Below are positions 53,894 through 64,000 of a stretch of 64,000 bases of DNA, piece by piece. Below the pieces are notes generated by a model, which worked only from the letters and a program-made list of their open reading frames with translations, was not told where the DNA came from and did no database searches. Every line of letters begins with the position of its first letter. The first letter of the stretch is position 1. Both the position numbers and the translations under genes were made by a program. Source of the DNA: Arsenophonus sp046530735 (GTDB lineage Bacteria; Pseudomonadota; Gammaproteobacteria; Enterobacterales; Enterobacteriaceae); contig JBHEQV010000004.1 in assembly GCA_046530735.1 (NCBI GenBank), positions 62,001 to 126,000 of the forward strand, given 5' to 3'.

Positions 53894-55600
53894 TTAATTA
53901 TAAAAACTTTTTATGGGTTTGTCGTATTCAATGATTTTTCCGTTATCCATCACATATATTTGATCCATTTTTCCTAGACCCTGCAATCGATGCGTAATAA
54001 CTAACAAGGTTTTATCGTGACAGTGTTGTTGTAACTGAATTAGTATCTGTTTTTCAGTTTTTACATCTAATCCTTCAGTTGGCTCGTCTAATAAAATTGC
54101 TGCTGCATCATAAAGTAGGGCTCTTGCGATACCTAATCGTCGTTGTTCACCGCCTGAAAGTTGCCGGCCTCCTTCCCCAATCCAATTATCGAGCCCTTGA
54201 TTTTTAATTAAGTTGTCTAAGTTCACTTGTTTTAATACTTCTTTCAGTAAAGAATCACTTGCATTATCTTTTGCTATTAATAAATTATTACGTAAGGTAT
54301 CACTAAAAATATGTGTTCGCTGTGGTACTACTGCCATTAATTTACGTAATGTTTTCTCATTATAGTAATTAATTGGATTATCATTTATTAAGATCTGACC
54401 TGAGCTGACATCCCATGCACGAGTTAATAATTGTAATAAGGTAGATTTACCACAGCCAGTTTTACCTAGTAGCCCAACATGTTTACCTGCATTGAGTGTG
54501 AAAGAGATATTTTGTAATATTGGTTGTTGCTGTTGTGGATAACTGAAGTACACTTTTTGTAATTTAATGTCAACTTGATTACTGATCATTATATCTGAAT
54601 CTGGAAATATTACAGCTGGTTTCTGATTAATTAACTCCATTAAGCGATTTGCTGAAGTAATAACTTGTCCTAAATATTGAAATGCAACAGCTATCGGCCC
54701 AAAAACTTCAAATGCAGCTAAGGTACAAAAAACTAACATGGCAATAAGTGCACCTGGTTTATGTTGCTCACCAACACCATTTGTCGTCATCCACATTAGT
54801 AAGGTTACGATAAGGCCGGAGACAAAAATTATAATAGACTGTGATAGTGCGATTAAGTTAGATTGCTGATGTTGGCGTTTTATCCATTTAGATTCTAGAT
54901 CAGTTAATATTTTCCGAAAGCGAGGTAATGCGCCAAAAATAGTTAGTTCTTCTTGTGCCTGAATAATATTGATTAAACAAGCGCGATATTGGCTGCGAAA
55001 TATAGTGAGATCATATCCAATAGATTTTCCAGCCTGATAAAAGAAAAAAGGTAAGATAACCAACAAAGAGAGCATAATTATGCCAAGAATAAGGGCAAGA
55101 AATGAGTCTAATGTGATTAACGCCAAGGTGAGCAAAATAGTAATAATTAAAGCTGAAAAGATAGGAGAGATTACTCGTAAATATAAGTGATCAAGATTTT
55201 TGACATCAGCTAAAAGACGATTAAGGATATCTCCATGGCAATAATGTGCGATACCGCTAGGTGATAGCGGAAATAGTTTTTGAAATATAAATATCCTTAA
55301 ATGTGCTAATATACGAAAAGTCACATCATGATTAATTAAGCGTTCAGCGTAACGACTCGTAGTGCGGATAATTGCAAACCCTTGAATACCTACTGCTGTT
55401 AGCATATAATTAAAATTATACAATCCAGCAGCGCCAGCAAGTGCCATTCCAGATAAAAACCAACTTGATAAAGTCAGTAGGCTAATACTTGCTAGTATCG
55501 CAACAATGCTTAATATAATGCCAATATTAAGTAGTAACCAATGACGACGATATAGCGTAAAAAAATGAAGTAGCACACGCATATTATATTTCCTCTGCAC
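53894..55600 (-). CDS. cydC: heterodimeric ABC transporter subunit CydC
   Basis: With CydD it forms the inner-membrane ABC transporter needed to assemble cytochrome bd oxidase; cysteine/glutathione export and heme handling have both been proposed. 568 residues (573 in E. coli). Six N-terminal membrane segments, then the ATPase: Walker A GKTGCGKSTLLQ near 373, signature QLSGGEQRRLGIARAL near 477, Walker B AAILLDEPTEGLD near 497 and switch His in VITHR near 528. It overlaps the 3' end of cydD by 17 bp. The C-terminus is slightly short but the domain is complete. Confidence 0.95.
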   Translation of the reverse strand: MQRKYNMRVLLHFFTLYRRHWLLLNIGIILSIVAILASISLLTLSSWFLSGMALAGAAGLYNFNYMLTAVGIQGFAIIRTTSRYAERLINHDVTFRILAHLRIFIFQKLFPLSPSGIAHYCHGDILNRLLADVKNLDHLYLRVISPIFSALIITILLTLALITLDSFLALILGIIMLSLLVILPFFFYQAGKSIGYDLTIFRSQYRACLINIIQAQEELTIFGALPRFRKILTDLESKWIKRQHQQSNLIALSQSIIIFVSGLIVTLLMWMTTNGVGEQHKPGALIAMLVFCTLAAFEVFGPIAVAFQYLGQVITSANRLMELINQKPAVIFPDSDIMISNQVDIKLQKVYFSYPQQQQPILQNISFTLNAGKHVGLLGKTGCGKSTLLQLLTRAWDVSSGQILINDNPINYYNEKTLRKLMAVVPQRTHIFSDTLRNNLLIAKDNASDSLLKEVLKQVNLDNLIKNQGLDNWIGEGGRQLSGGEQRRLGIARALLYDAAAILLDEPTEGLDVKTEKQILIQLQQHCHDKTLLVITHRLQGLGKMDQIYVMDNGKIIEYDKPIKSFYN

Positions 55601-57362
55601 GATAATAGAGGAGGCGGCTAAAAGCTCCTTTAGTCTGACTTAGCTTTCTATATGTGCCTTGTTCAATAATTAAACCATTTTCCATCACCCATATTTCATC
55701 GTATGCAGCAGCTTCTGTTAATAAATGTGTAACCAGTAAGGTTGTTTGTTTAGTAGAGGCTATATTAAGTGCTGTCATCACACGTTGTTCACTTTTTATA
55801 TCAAGGCTTGCTGTAGGCTCATCTAATAAAAGAAGATGACAGGGGTTTAATAATGCGCGAGCAACAGCAATCCGTTGTGCTTGTCCAACGGATAAGCGCG
55901 AAGCGTTTTCGCCGATTTTGGTATTAACTCCTGTTGGTAGTTCCTTAGTAAACTCAGTTACATAAGCATTTTCCATTGCAATATTGATCGCTGATACGGA
56001 AGCTTCAGGTGAATAGAGGCGTATATTCTCAATGATGGTTTGTGCAGGTAAATGGGGGTTTTGACCAACCCAGCTAAGTTGTTTGCGCCAATCAGTCATA
56101 TCGAGATTCTTAAGCTCGATTCCATTAACCGTTAATGAGCCACGATAAGGTAGAAAACCAAGTAATACATTTAATAATGAACTTTTGCCAGCTCCGCTTT
56201 TACCAACTAAAACAATACGCTGATTTGACAATATGGTAAAATCTAATGGGCCAGCCAAACGTAGATTATCATGAGAAAAAATTTCTAGCTGCTGTGCGGT
56301 AATAATGATTAATTGTTGAACCGATGTTATTAACTGATTGTTTTGTGGTTGTTGTGGGGATGGTTGTTCTATATTAGATAATAATGTAAATAAAGATTCT
56401 GCTGCACCTACTGCTTGCGCTTTAGCATGGTAATAAGTACCTAAATCACGTAGCGGCTGAAAAAATTCAGGTGCAAGTATCAAGGATAAAAATCCAGAAA
56501 AAAGGGTAACTGGTATCCCATAACTACCAAAATGTAATTTTCCTAAATAAGAAAAACTAAAATAAATTGCAATAATGGCGATAGAAATTGATACAAAAAA
56601 TTCTAATACTGCTGAAGAAAGAAATGCTATCCGTAAGACTTCCATGGTTCTTTTGCGAAATTTTTCGGTTGCTTGTTCAATAGCTTTTATTTCTTTGCTT
56701 GCACGGAAAAAAAGTCGTAAGGTATCCAGTCCACGTAAGCGATCAAGAAATCTGCTGCTTAATCTGGCTAAAGCAGCAAAATTTCGTCTATTAATGTCAG
56801 CAGCACCCATCCCAATTAATATCATAAATAAGGGGATTAGAGGTGCGGTAATCAATAAAATTAAACCAGCAGCCCAGTTAATCGCAAAAATTGGAATTAG
56901 AATAATAATTGGGATCATAGCAGCTAAATATATTTGTGGTAAATAACGAGCGTAATAATTTTGTATGTCCTCAATTTGCTCCAAGATAATCGATGCCAAA
57001 CTTCCAGTGGGTTTATTTTTAACCCAAACATGACCTGATTGGTTAAGTTTATTTAGAACTATGCTCCGGATCTTTTGGCGAACAATTTTTCCACAAACAA
57101 ATCCAACATTTTCTCGTATAAAATTAATTATTGCTCTTGCAATAAATATACAAATAAGTAATGCAAATTGAATTAGCAATTGTTCTCGAGCTACATTCTC
57201 TATAATCAATTTTTGTAGAATAGTAGATAAAAACCAGGCTTGAATAACGATAAGTAGGCTACTAATAATTCCCAGTAACATGGATAATCGTAGCCAGTAT
57301 TTTGCTGGTGCTGATTGTTGTTTTAACCATTTAACCAGTTCAGTTTGTTTTTGTTTATTCAT
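55584..57362 (-). CDS. cydD: heterodimeric ABC transporter subunit CydD
   Basis: Partner of CydC. 592 residues (588 in E. coli). Starts MNKQKQTELVKWLKQQSAPA, the usual family N-terminus; six membrane segments in about residues 20-320. The ATPase has Walker A GKSGAGKSSLLNVLLG near 387, signature RLSVGQAQRIAVARALL near 487 (Ser-Val-Gly variant of LSGGQ, usual in CydD) and Walker B LLLLDEPTASLD near 508. First gene of the pair. In E. coli trxB lies just upstream on this strand, as here. Confidence 0.96.
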   Translation of the reverse strand: MNKQKQTELVKWLKQQSAPAKYWLRLSMLLGIISSLLIVIQAWFLSTILQKLIIENVAREQLLIQFALLICIFIARAIINFIRENVGFVCGKIVRQKIRSIVLNKLNQSGHVWVKNKPTGSLASIILEQIEDIQNYYARYLPQIYLAAMIPIIILIPIFAINWAAGLILLITAPLIPLFMILIGMGAADINRRNFAALARLSSRFLDRLRGLDTLRLFFRASKEIKAIEQATEKFRKRTMEVLRIAFLSSAVLEFFVSISIAIIAIYFSFSYLGKLHFGSYGIPVTLFSGFLSLILAPEFFQPLRDLGTYYHAKAQAVGAAESLFTLLSNIEQPSPQQPQNNQLITSVQQLIIITAQQLEIFSHDNLRLAGPLDFTILSNQRIVLVGKSGAGKSSLLNVLLGFLPYRGSLTVNGIELKNLDMTDWRKQLSWVGQNPHLPAQTIIENIRLYSPEASVSAINIAMENAYVTEFTKELPTGVNTKIGENASRLSVGQAQRIAVARALLNPCHLLLLDEPTASLDIKSEQRVMTALNIASTKQTTLLVTHLLTEAAAYDEIWVMENGLIIEQGTYRKLSQTKGAFSRLLYYRAEEI

Positions 57363-57532
57363 AGTGAGAATTTTATATTCTGGTGATCAGTTAATTATTA
57401 CAATAGATTGATCTTAGATTTTATCTAAATATCAAATTTAGAGGTATATTATAAATAAAAAAGCTCTATTTCACCACCGGGGAGTGCCCCTGTTGCTAAA
57501 GAAATTTATAAAATTATTATAATTTGTAACAT

Positions 57533-58498
57533 TTATTTGTAGTTTAATGCTTCTAAATAACGTTCTGTGTCAATGGCAGCCATGCAACCAGTACCTGCTG
57601 AGGTAATCGCTTGACGATAGACATGATCCATAACATCTCCGGCAGCGAAAACACCTTCAACTGAGGTTTGAGTTGCATTACCTTTAGTCCCAGATTGGAC
57701 TTGAATATAGCCATTTTTTAACACTAACTGATCAGTAAAAATACTTGTATTTGGCGTATGGCCAATAGCAATAAATACGCCAGTAACGAAAAGGATCTCT
57801 AGGTTATTATTTTGAGTTGAACGTAAATTTATTCTAGTGACACCACTATTATCACCTAATACTTCATCAAGAGTAAAATTGGTGTGTAATACAATATTAC
57901 CAGTTTTTACTTTTTTCATCATCCGTTGAATAAGAATTTTTTCAGCACGAAATATTTCACGTCGGTGAATCACATGAACTTCAGAGGCGATATTTGATAG
58001 ATAAAGTGCTTCTTCAATAGCGGTATTTCCACCTCCTACAACCGCTACTTTTTGTTTGCGATAGAAAAAGCCATCACAAGTAGCACAGGTAGAAATACCA
58101 TGACCTTTAAAGGCTTCTTCAGAAGGTAAACCCAGATATCGAGCTGAGGCACCAGTAGCAATAATAAGCGCATTGCAACTATATATTCCGTTATTGCCAG
58201 TCAGTTGAAACGGCCGTTGTTTTAGATCAACCTGATGAATGTGATCATTGATAATATTTTCTTCTGCAATAAATTTTTTACTATGTTGTAGCATCCGCTC
58301 CATCAATGCTGGTCCCATTAACTCAGAATGATCTCCAGGCCAATTTTCAACTTCGGTGGTAGTGGTTAATTGTCCTCCTTGTTGAATACCGGTAATTAAT
58401 ACTGGATTTAAGTTTGCTCTGGCGGCATAAATAGCTGCTGTATAGCCAGCGGGGCCAGATCCTAAAATAATAACTTTACTATGATTGGTGGTATTCAT
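57533..58498 (-). CDS. trxB: thioredoxin reductase TrxB
   Basis: FAD-dependent enzyme that reduces thioredoxin with NADPH; thioredoxin in turn supplies ribonucleotide reductase and, through DsbD, DsbC. 321 residues, the same as E. coli. FAD motif GSGPAGYTAAIYAARANL near 13, NADPH motif VVGGGNTAIEEALYL near 150 with redox-active CATCDG near 136, and FAD motif GVFAAGDVMD near 280. The ATG is preceded by a GGAGC site. The lrp gene that faces it in E. coli is absent; IS481 debris starts about 100 bp upstream. Confidence 0.97.
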   Translation of the reverse strand: MNTTNHSKVIILGSGPAGYTAAIYAARANLNPVLITGIQQGGQLTTTTEVENWPGDHSELMGPALMERMLQHSKKFIAEENIINDHIHQVDLKQRPFQLTGNNGIYSCNALIIATGASARYLGLPSEEAFKGHGISTCATCDGFFYRKQKVAVVGGGNTAIEEALYLSNIASEVHVIHRREIFRAEKILIQRMMKKVKTGNIVLHTNFTLDEVLGDNSGVTRINLRSTQNNNLEILFVTGVFIAIGHTPNTSIFTDQLVLKNGYIQVQSGTKGNATQTSVEGVFAAGDVMDHVYRQAITSAGTGCMAAIDTERYLEALNYK

Positions 58499-58594
58499 AG
58501 ATGCTCCATTTTTAAGAATATTTATTTAATGTGACGATTGTAGGAGATTATAAAAATTAAAAAAATAAATTAAATGAAGAAATGATAAGTATTA

Positions 58595-58775
58595 ATTTCC
58601 AGAAGATAGTATGGTTTTTATTGAATAATTCAGATTTGATTTTGAATCAATCTTTCATAGACTGTAATGGAGTTTTACTACTTAATTTCTGATTATACAG
58701 CCAAATATGTCAATGCGGAAAGCATCTTGAGCTCTTCATTAGAATTAAAATGATAACCTTTAACTGAGAGCAAAT
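58595..58775 (-). mobile_element. IS481 fragment B2 (3' end only)
   Basis: On the minus strand this is the last part of the IS481 transposase: the reverse complement carries the LYNQ region, the SIKTIL-like end and the stretch before it, aligned to copies A and C. It meets copy B head-to-head at about 58776. Confidence 0.6.
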
Positions 58776-59225
58776 ATTTGATGCTTCTTACGTGATTTTA
58801 ACTGAACATCTCTCCCATGGCTATTTAATCGAGTACGGTACTTGTTTACATAGAAAATAGCAAAAAATTTACAGATTACCTTTTTACTCTGAAAAAACGT
58901 TTAGATACCGAAAAATAGGAATTCAACCCTTTTGTATATAGAGGTTGATATAGAAAACACCGACTTAATCCCGTTGAGTTATTCTCAAATGAATGTGATA
59001 TAATAGAAAATTTAAATGAATAAATAGAAAAGGCCTGAAAATCAGAATTTCAATTCTGCTGAAGAGTTTAAGATATTTTCTGTATTGATATGTTTTGTTG
59101 TGCAATTAGGGATTACTCTAATCAGGTATTAAGGTAGCAAAATTCCATTGCAGTCTATAAAAAATTAGTTTAAAATTAACAAATTTTATTCAAAAAACAA
59201 TACTATTTTCCTGGAAATAAAAATT
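58776..59225 (+). mobile_element. IS481-family transposase relic, copy B (3' half)
   Basis: Nucleotide alignment with copy C is clear from GATGCTTCTTACGTGATTTT (58788) to the end TTTTCCTGGAAATAA (59219). It contains the region of the DNGKEFTDRLF block and the VQLGITLIRY end. The N-terminal third is missing. Inactive. Confidence 0.68.
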
Positions 59226-59934
59226 AGCTACTACTAGCTCGTTATTACGATTTTACGTAATTTCTTTTCATTAACAGTAATAATTACCTGTTCATAACCT
59301 GATTTTAATATCAATCAACTACTCATTAACACCCCGGTTATATTATAAGCTTACCGCTTCCCTATTGTTCAACCGTATTTGTTAGTCAATATTATACTAG
59401 TTGAATCAAATTATGATGCTAGTATAATTCGCTGATGATAACTGCAAATCCAATTTATATTATCGTCTCTCTGCAAGTTAATAGCAAGATTATCTGGTAG
59501 TGATAAGCATGAAGTTGATAAGATGGAAGTAGTTAAAGGAAGATTATTGATTTGCTAAAGTCAACTAGTATATCATAGTGAAGAATATAGGCATCAGCTA
59601 AATGTAGTTCTTTCTCTTCCTAAGAATTATCGATTAAATAAAATGTTTGCTGATCTGCATAGATTTAGCTATCTGTAACTCTAAGATTGTTAACAGATAG
59701 CTCCTCTCAAATTAGATGTTATCTTAATATTGCAAGTGGATAGATGTGTGAGGCAGTATTATTGCGAAATCTAGTCGCTGGCATATAATATCTTTCTATT
59801 TTTAGGATATGGTATACCTGCATTCATATTTTCATTTATAATACCTCATTACTAAGGTATACTGTATGTAATTAAAATATAGTTTAACCCGTATTATCCG
59901 TTTGCTGGAAGTTATGCTTATTTTTCATACAAGG
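59226..59934. other. 0.7-kb gene-free stretch
   Basis: A plus-strand piece near 59600-59680 (YHSEEYRHQLNVVLSLPKNY, then LNKMFADLHRF) is open but unassigned. ATTATACTAG at 59391-59400 and CTAGTATAAT at 59419-59428 are an exact inverted repeat. No trace of lrp was found. Confidence 0.35.
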
Positions 59935-61190
59935 AGTTTTTGAAGATGCCGTCATATCCTGCTGATTAATTTCGTAAATGATTTCAATAATATAGCTATG
60001 ATATTCCATGAAAAATCTACTCTACAGGTATCTACAAAAAACTAAACATGATCTGTGATCCATTGCATTAACTCATCCGTAACGGTTATTTACTGTAGTC
60101 AACCTACAGACGGATATTGACAATGTGAAATTAAAGTATTTAAAGTCAGAAGAATCTCAGCGAAGTAATGAAAAATATACTTTAATAGTTCGTTTCTACC
60201 GTCTTATCTGAGGTAAGCAGAAGCGTCAGTGAGTTGTTATCATAGCTGTGCACCTGTTAGGTGTCACCATAGCTGATTTTTACAAAGCTTTAGGACGGAT
60301 TCTTGGTGAAAAGCACATACTCTTTCTGGAGAAAGAGCCTATCATCAGATTGATGCAGAAATAAATTGAAAAGTATAGGAATGGGTAGCTGCATGACTTA
60401 AGCAATATGTACTACCCCTATTTTTAGGGGTGATGGAATATACTGTTTTGTAAGTCAACCTTATCGCCTTTACCTGATGTTATTATCGGCAGAACTGTGC
60501 ATGGAGGTAAAGAGATAGTTGTGCTCAAAGATGTTTATCAAGAATCAAAAACGAACAGAGGTTAACTTATCAATGGCTTATGAGAGTGTTACTTAACTAT
60601 ATCTTACACTATTGCTATGGGATAGGTGGGATTCATTTTATTTTGAAATGCAATGACTAAAAGATATTTCTGGACATGTAGCACTTACTGATTATTAGGT
60701 ATATAATACAACTAATGTACTAACTTTACTCCCTAAAGTCATTAAATACTAAATGTTAAAAAGTTAAGGGCTTTGTGAAGAGAGATGGCTAGAGCAGATA
60801 TCTGTGATGTCTCTAATAAAGTCCTTGATGTTTTGTTAGCAACCTTTTAGCAAAAGGTATTCATTGCATAGTAATTAAAGAAGATAGAGAAAAAGCGATG
60901 AGAATGGCTGGTATTCTATGATTTCTTGTCAGAATGTAGCATCAATAAGAGTGATAAATCTGATTGAATCGGTTTTTGTAGCACTTAGATTATGAAGCTG
61001 ATGTACGAGAAGGCACTGTAGTTCAAGAAAACAACTATTTCAATGCTACTTAAAGCTATTCACATCTATTTAGAAAGATAGCTGGTCAGCTAAAAGAGAT
61101 TTTATCTACTGACCTTGTGATAATAAATAACGTCAATTTAAGGGTTAAAACAGATTTACTAAGCATCAAAGCGGAGTGTAACCTACCATC
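59935..61190 (+). mobile_element. IS256-family transposase relic, copy 3
   Basis: Parallel to copies 1 and 2; the first 100 bp match the leader of copy 1 and the rest follows the same order (QTDIDN region near 60105, FRAKST-like middle, tail near 61140). Protein pieces are shorter than in the other copies. It lies immediately downstream of serS. Inactive. Confidence 0.7.
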
Positions 61191-61351
61191 ATGCCACTAT
61201 ATTTTCTAATAATTCAGAAGTAAACTTAATTTAAGTCAATAGAGCAAGAAAAATTATTCTACTGGCATAGGATAATAAATAGTAGGATTACTAATCAATT
61301 TTTAAAATTGATATCTACTCAGTACTTTTATCTCATATCTGTCTTTTTATC

Positions 61352-61390
61352 AATAAATAAAAGCTATTTTAAAAGTAGCTTTTATTTATT
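61352..61390 (-). terminator. probable terminator of serS
   Basis: A 15-bp perfect stem (arms 61352-61366 and 61376-61390) with a 9-nt loop, about 90 bp after the serS stop. The stem is mostly A/T with one GC pair cluster, so it works weakly as an intrinsic terminator; T-rich on both strands. Confidence 0.55.
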
Positions 61391-61478
61391 CCTGACTTAA
61401 TTAAGTTGATATTCGCTTAATATTAATGACAAGTTTATTTATTGCTTATCATTTTTTAACTCAATAACAGTAATTATA

Positions 61479-62774
61479 TTAACCAATATAAGCTAATCCC
61501 TTCATATAGGGAAGTAAAACTTCTGGCACTTCAATCCGTCCAGCAGCTTGCTGATAATTTTCCATTACTGCCACTAAAGTTCGACTAACAGCCAAACCAG
61601 AGCCATTTAAGGTATGAACTAACTGTGGTTTTTTTTTATTCTCTTTATGGCGAAAACGCGTCTGCATACGACGAGCCTGGAAATCCCAGGTATTTGAACA
61701 AGAAGAGATTTCGCGATAAGTATTTTGAGCAGGAAGCCATACTTCCAGATCGTAAGTTTTACAAGCAGCAAATCCCATATCACCGGTACATAAAACAATT
61801 TTACGGTAAGGTAATTTTAACAGCTGTAACACTTTTTCTGCATGACCAGTTAACTCTTCCAGTGCGGTCATCGATTTTTCTGGTTCAACTATCTGTACTA
61901 ATTCAACTTTATCAAATTGGTGCATCCGAATCAGACCACGCGTATCGCGGCTATAAGATCCCGCTTCAGAACGAAAACAAGGAGTATGGGCCGTCAGGCG
62001 GAGTGGTAAACTATTTGCTGCTAAAATTTCATCCCGAACTAAATTAGTAACCGGTACTTCAGCGGTTGGGATCAATGCATATTGTTGATTTGATATCTGC
62101 TCTTCTGCTGGTTTAGTATGAAAAAGATCTTTACTAAATTTAGGTAACTGCCCGGTACCATAAAGAGTTGCATGATTAACTAAATATGGAACATAAGTTT
62201 CCGTATAGCCATGTTGTTCAGTATGTAAATCTAACATAAATTGCGCCAACGCCCGGTGCAATCGAGCAATTTGGCCTTTCATTACCAAAAAACGGGAACC
62301 AGTAATTTTTACTGCAGCCAGAAAATCCAGACCATCAGTTAATTCACCTAATTCTATATGATCCTTGATAATAAAGTCATACTGACGCAGTTCACCCCAA
62401 CGATTTATTTCAACATTTTCGGTTTCATTTTTACCGTCTGGTACACTATCATCTGGTAAGTTTGGTAAGCTTAAAGTAATGTTTCGAATTTTATCCTGTA
62501 TTTGTGTTAACTTATTTTTAGTACTATCCAGCTCTTCAGCTAACTGATTAATTTCATTACGTAAAGCTTCAATATCTTCAGCACGTGCTTTTGATGCACC
62601 GATGGCCTTCGAGCGAGAATTTCGTTCTGCCTGTAATCTTTCCGTTTTAATTTGTAAATCTTTGCGATCTTGTTCTAGTTTACGAAACGTATCTACATCG
62701 AGAATAAATCCCCTACGAGCCAGTTTTTCAGCCACTACATCTAGTTTCTTACGTAGTATATTTGGATCGAGCAT
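61479..62774 (-). CDS. serS: seryl-tRNA synthetase SerS
   Basis: Class II synthetase charging tRNA-Ser (and tRNA-Sec where present). 431 residues (430 in E. coli). N-terminal antiparallel coiled coil (about residues 1-110, starting MLDPNILRKKLD) binds the tRNA long arm. Motif 2 FRSEAGSYSRDTRGLIR near 270-285 and motif 3 with LNGSGLAVSRTLVAV near 384 are intact. ATP and serine-binding TAEVPVTN near 238. The ATG is the usual family start. Its upstream neighbour rarA is dead. Confidence 0.97.
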   Translation of the reverse strand: MLDPNILRKKLDVVAEKLARRGFILDVDTFRKLEQDRKDLQIKTERLQAERNSRSKAIGASKARAEDIEALRNEINQLAEELDSTKNKLTQIQDKIRNITLSLPNLPDDSVPDGKNETENVEINRWGELRQYDFIIKDHIELGELTDGLDFLAAVKITGSRFLVMKGQIARLHRALAQFMLDLHTEQHGYTETYVPYLVNHATLYGTGQLPKFSKDLFHTKPAEEQISNQQYALIPTAEVPVTNLVRDEILAANSLPLRLTAHTPCFRSEAGSYSRDTRGLIRMHQFDKVELVQIVEPEKSMTALEELTGHAEKVLQLLKLPYRKIVLCTGDMGFAACKTYDLEVWLPAQNTYREISSCSNTWDFQARRMQTRFRHKENKKKPQLVHTLNGSGLAVSRTLVAVMENYQQAAGRIEVPEVLLPYMKGLAYIG

Positions 62775-62874
62775 GTTTAACCTATAAAATTATTATGGTT
62801 TAAAAATAAAAATAACCTGTCAGTTTTTTCTGATGGTTAATACTTTTTAGCCTTATCTAGCTACATTACCCCAT

Positions 62875-64000
62875 TAAAATTTTTAACGATAGCATTTTGT
62901 TGAACTATTTTGATCTAATTTTTATTCCTAAGCCACGATTTGATGAAAAATAATAACAGGTTTTTCCATCTCTAGATTGAAAGTAATTTTTATTAGCAGT
63001 ATGAGCGTTAGTTTCATCGTGGACATAGAAATATTCTTGGCTTAAGTCAATTCTTTTCATTAATTTAATCGGCACATTACGTAAATGAATGGTAGATAAT
63101 AATATCTAGTTTTTGTTTTGCATTAATTATAGCAGCACATGGCGATATAGATAATCGCTTGAGTAATACCATCTTCTTCCGCTAGCCGTGGTTAATATGG
63201 GTGATAAAACGAATCCCGAATACCGCTATAGCAACTTGCATGTCTTCAAGATCAGCATTACCTATATCTTCTGAGGCAATAGAGCCAGTCGGAACGAGTA
63301 ACATATAACGAATTACTGCTAGCAGTGATAATTTGGATATATCAATAAAGCGTTGCATATAGGAGCTGAGCCTACGGACTAAATTTATTTAGTACTAAAA
63401 TTATATCATAATAATGATTGTCTTTAATTATCAAAACAAATGCTTCTTTCACTATTAACTTGCTTTAGTAAGTTTACAGATAATATCCGTTAATTTTTAT
63501 CATTGATTTCAGTCATATCTAACCATGATTTCCAGTAAATTTAAGAACTATCTGCATCATCATTGACTAATTTGCGATCATATTATTGTTTTTATAGGAA
63601 AAATAATTTTCTGGCATCATAATTACATTCATTATTCGTCATTGTCTGCTGCAAAACCATGATAATTTCTTCGTTAAAAAGCAATTTTTAATAGATAAAT
63701 ACGCATGTGAAAGTAAAATTAAGTTAAGAGGAAAGGTTTTTTGTTATGGTACCAATAAAAGTTGCCGTACCATTTTTAATATGAGAGTAAGAAAGGATCT
63801 TGTTAACTTTTATTGAAACAATGAACTTTTATAATAAATAAAATTATTTTTCCCCTAATTGTCGATTTTAACAATTAATTTCAATCGTCTCAGAGATATC
63901 TCTTTGAGACCTGTGGAATGATGGATACTGTTGAGATTTTTTCAATAGCAGCCTTGCATAGTGAATAATAATTTCAGCCATGGTTGCTTTACAGTACCTG
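62875..64000 (-). pseudogene. rarA: decayed rarA (MgsA, replication-associated AAA+ ATPase)
   Basis: Relic of RarA running off the end of the window. Minus-strand pieces, from 5' to 3': GTVK and MAEIII-like near 63995 (family GTGKTTLAEVI, Walker A partly lost), GTATFIGTIT near 63755 (family GTITFIGATT), LFNEEIIMVLQQTM near 63665, KLVNDDADSS near 63575, a tail IASEDIGNADLEDMQVAIAV at about 63275 (family [20 protein letters not shown]), IKLMKRIDLSQEYFYVHDET near 63070, and CYYFSSNRGLGIKI near 62955. Frameshifts and stops are frequent. It lies directly upstream of serS as in E. coli. Confidence 0.92.

Noticed and set aside
56575..56946. 123-codon open frame on the plus strand
   Set aside because: Lies wholly inside cydD on the other strand and has no family features.
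59226..59934. Search for lrp opposite trxB
   Set aside because: No Lrp block such as its helix-turn-helix could be read.
61625..62047. 140-codon open frame on the plus strand
   Set aside because: Shadow of serS.

Overview
The window comes from an Enterobacterales-type gammaproteobacterium in an advanced stage of genome decay. It is very AT-rich. I see 18 intact protein genes and one tRNA, together about 18 kb of 64 kb, so roughly 29% is coding. The rest holds recognisable pseudogenes in their ancestral E. coli-like positions, dead insertion sequences, a decayed prophage and long stretches I could not read. This pattern (essential genes standing in eroded DNA, inactive IS copies) is that of a vertically transmitted insect endosymbiont, such as Serratia symbiotica of Cinara aphids or some Arsenophonus and Sodalis relatives. 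I cannot name the species from the sequence.

Layout: (1) 450-4810, the xerD-dsbC-recJ block; only dsbC is intact, and recJ is split by an IS481-type element. (2) 5000-8090, IS91- and IS256-type relics. (3) 8153-9540, tsaC-aroE on the minus strand, followed by IS1595- and IS256-type relics to 12320. (4) 13409-20601, the lpxH, ppiB(dead), cysS, folD, tRNA-Arg(UCU) block, with an IS481 relic between cysS and folD. (5) 20602-34100, 13.5 kb with no intact gene; traces of a phage lysozyme, DNA methylase, YqaJ/lambda-type exonuclease and Cro/CI-type regulator show a decayed lambdoid prophage next to the tRNA. (6) 34115-34672, an isolated intact ydjM, then a dead MFS transporter, about 3.3 kb unreadable, and an IS256 fragment. 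(7) 40346-49800, nhaA, nhaR(dead), rpsT, ribF, ileS, lspA, fkpB(dead), ispH, dapB(dead), then an IS1595 relic. (8) 51850-58498, clpA(dead), infA, aat(dead), cydC, cydD, trxB. (9) 58595-61190, IS481 and IS256 relics at what looks like a rearrangement junction. (10) 61479-64000, serS and dead rarA.

The surviving genes form a minimal housekeeping set. Translation: cysS, ileS, serS, infA, rpsT, tRNA-Arg, and tsaC for t6A modification. Envelope: lpxH for lipid A, ispH for isoprenoids, lspA for lipoproteins. Redox and respiration: dsbC, trxB, cydDC. Cofactors and precursors: aroE, folD, ribF. Ion homeostasis: nhaA. Lost functions are recombination and chromosome maintenance (xerD, recJ, rarA), prolyl isomerases (ppiB, fkpB), the N-degron pathway (aat, clpA), the nhaA activator (nhaR) and a lysine/DAP step (dapB). 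I found no CRISPR array and no convincing new system; the most unusual items are conserved-looking perfect hairpins in decayed DNA, the isolated ydjM and several unassigned relics.
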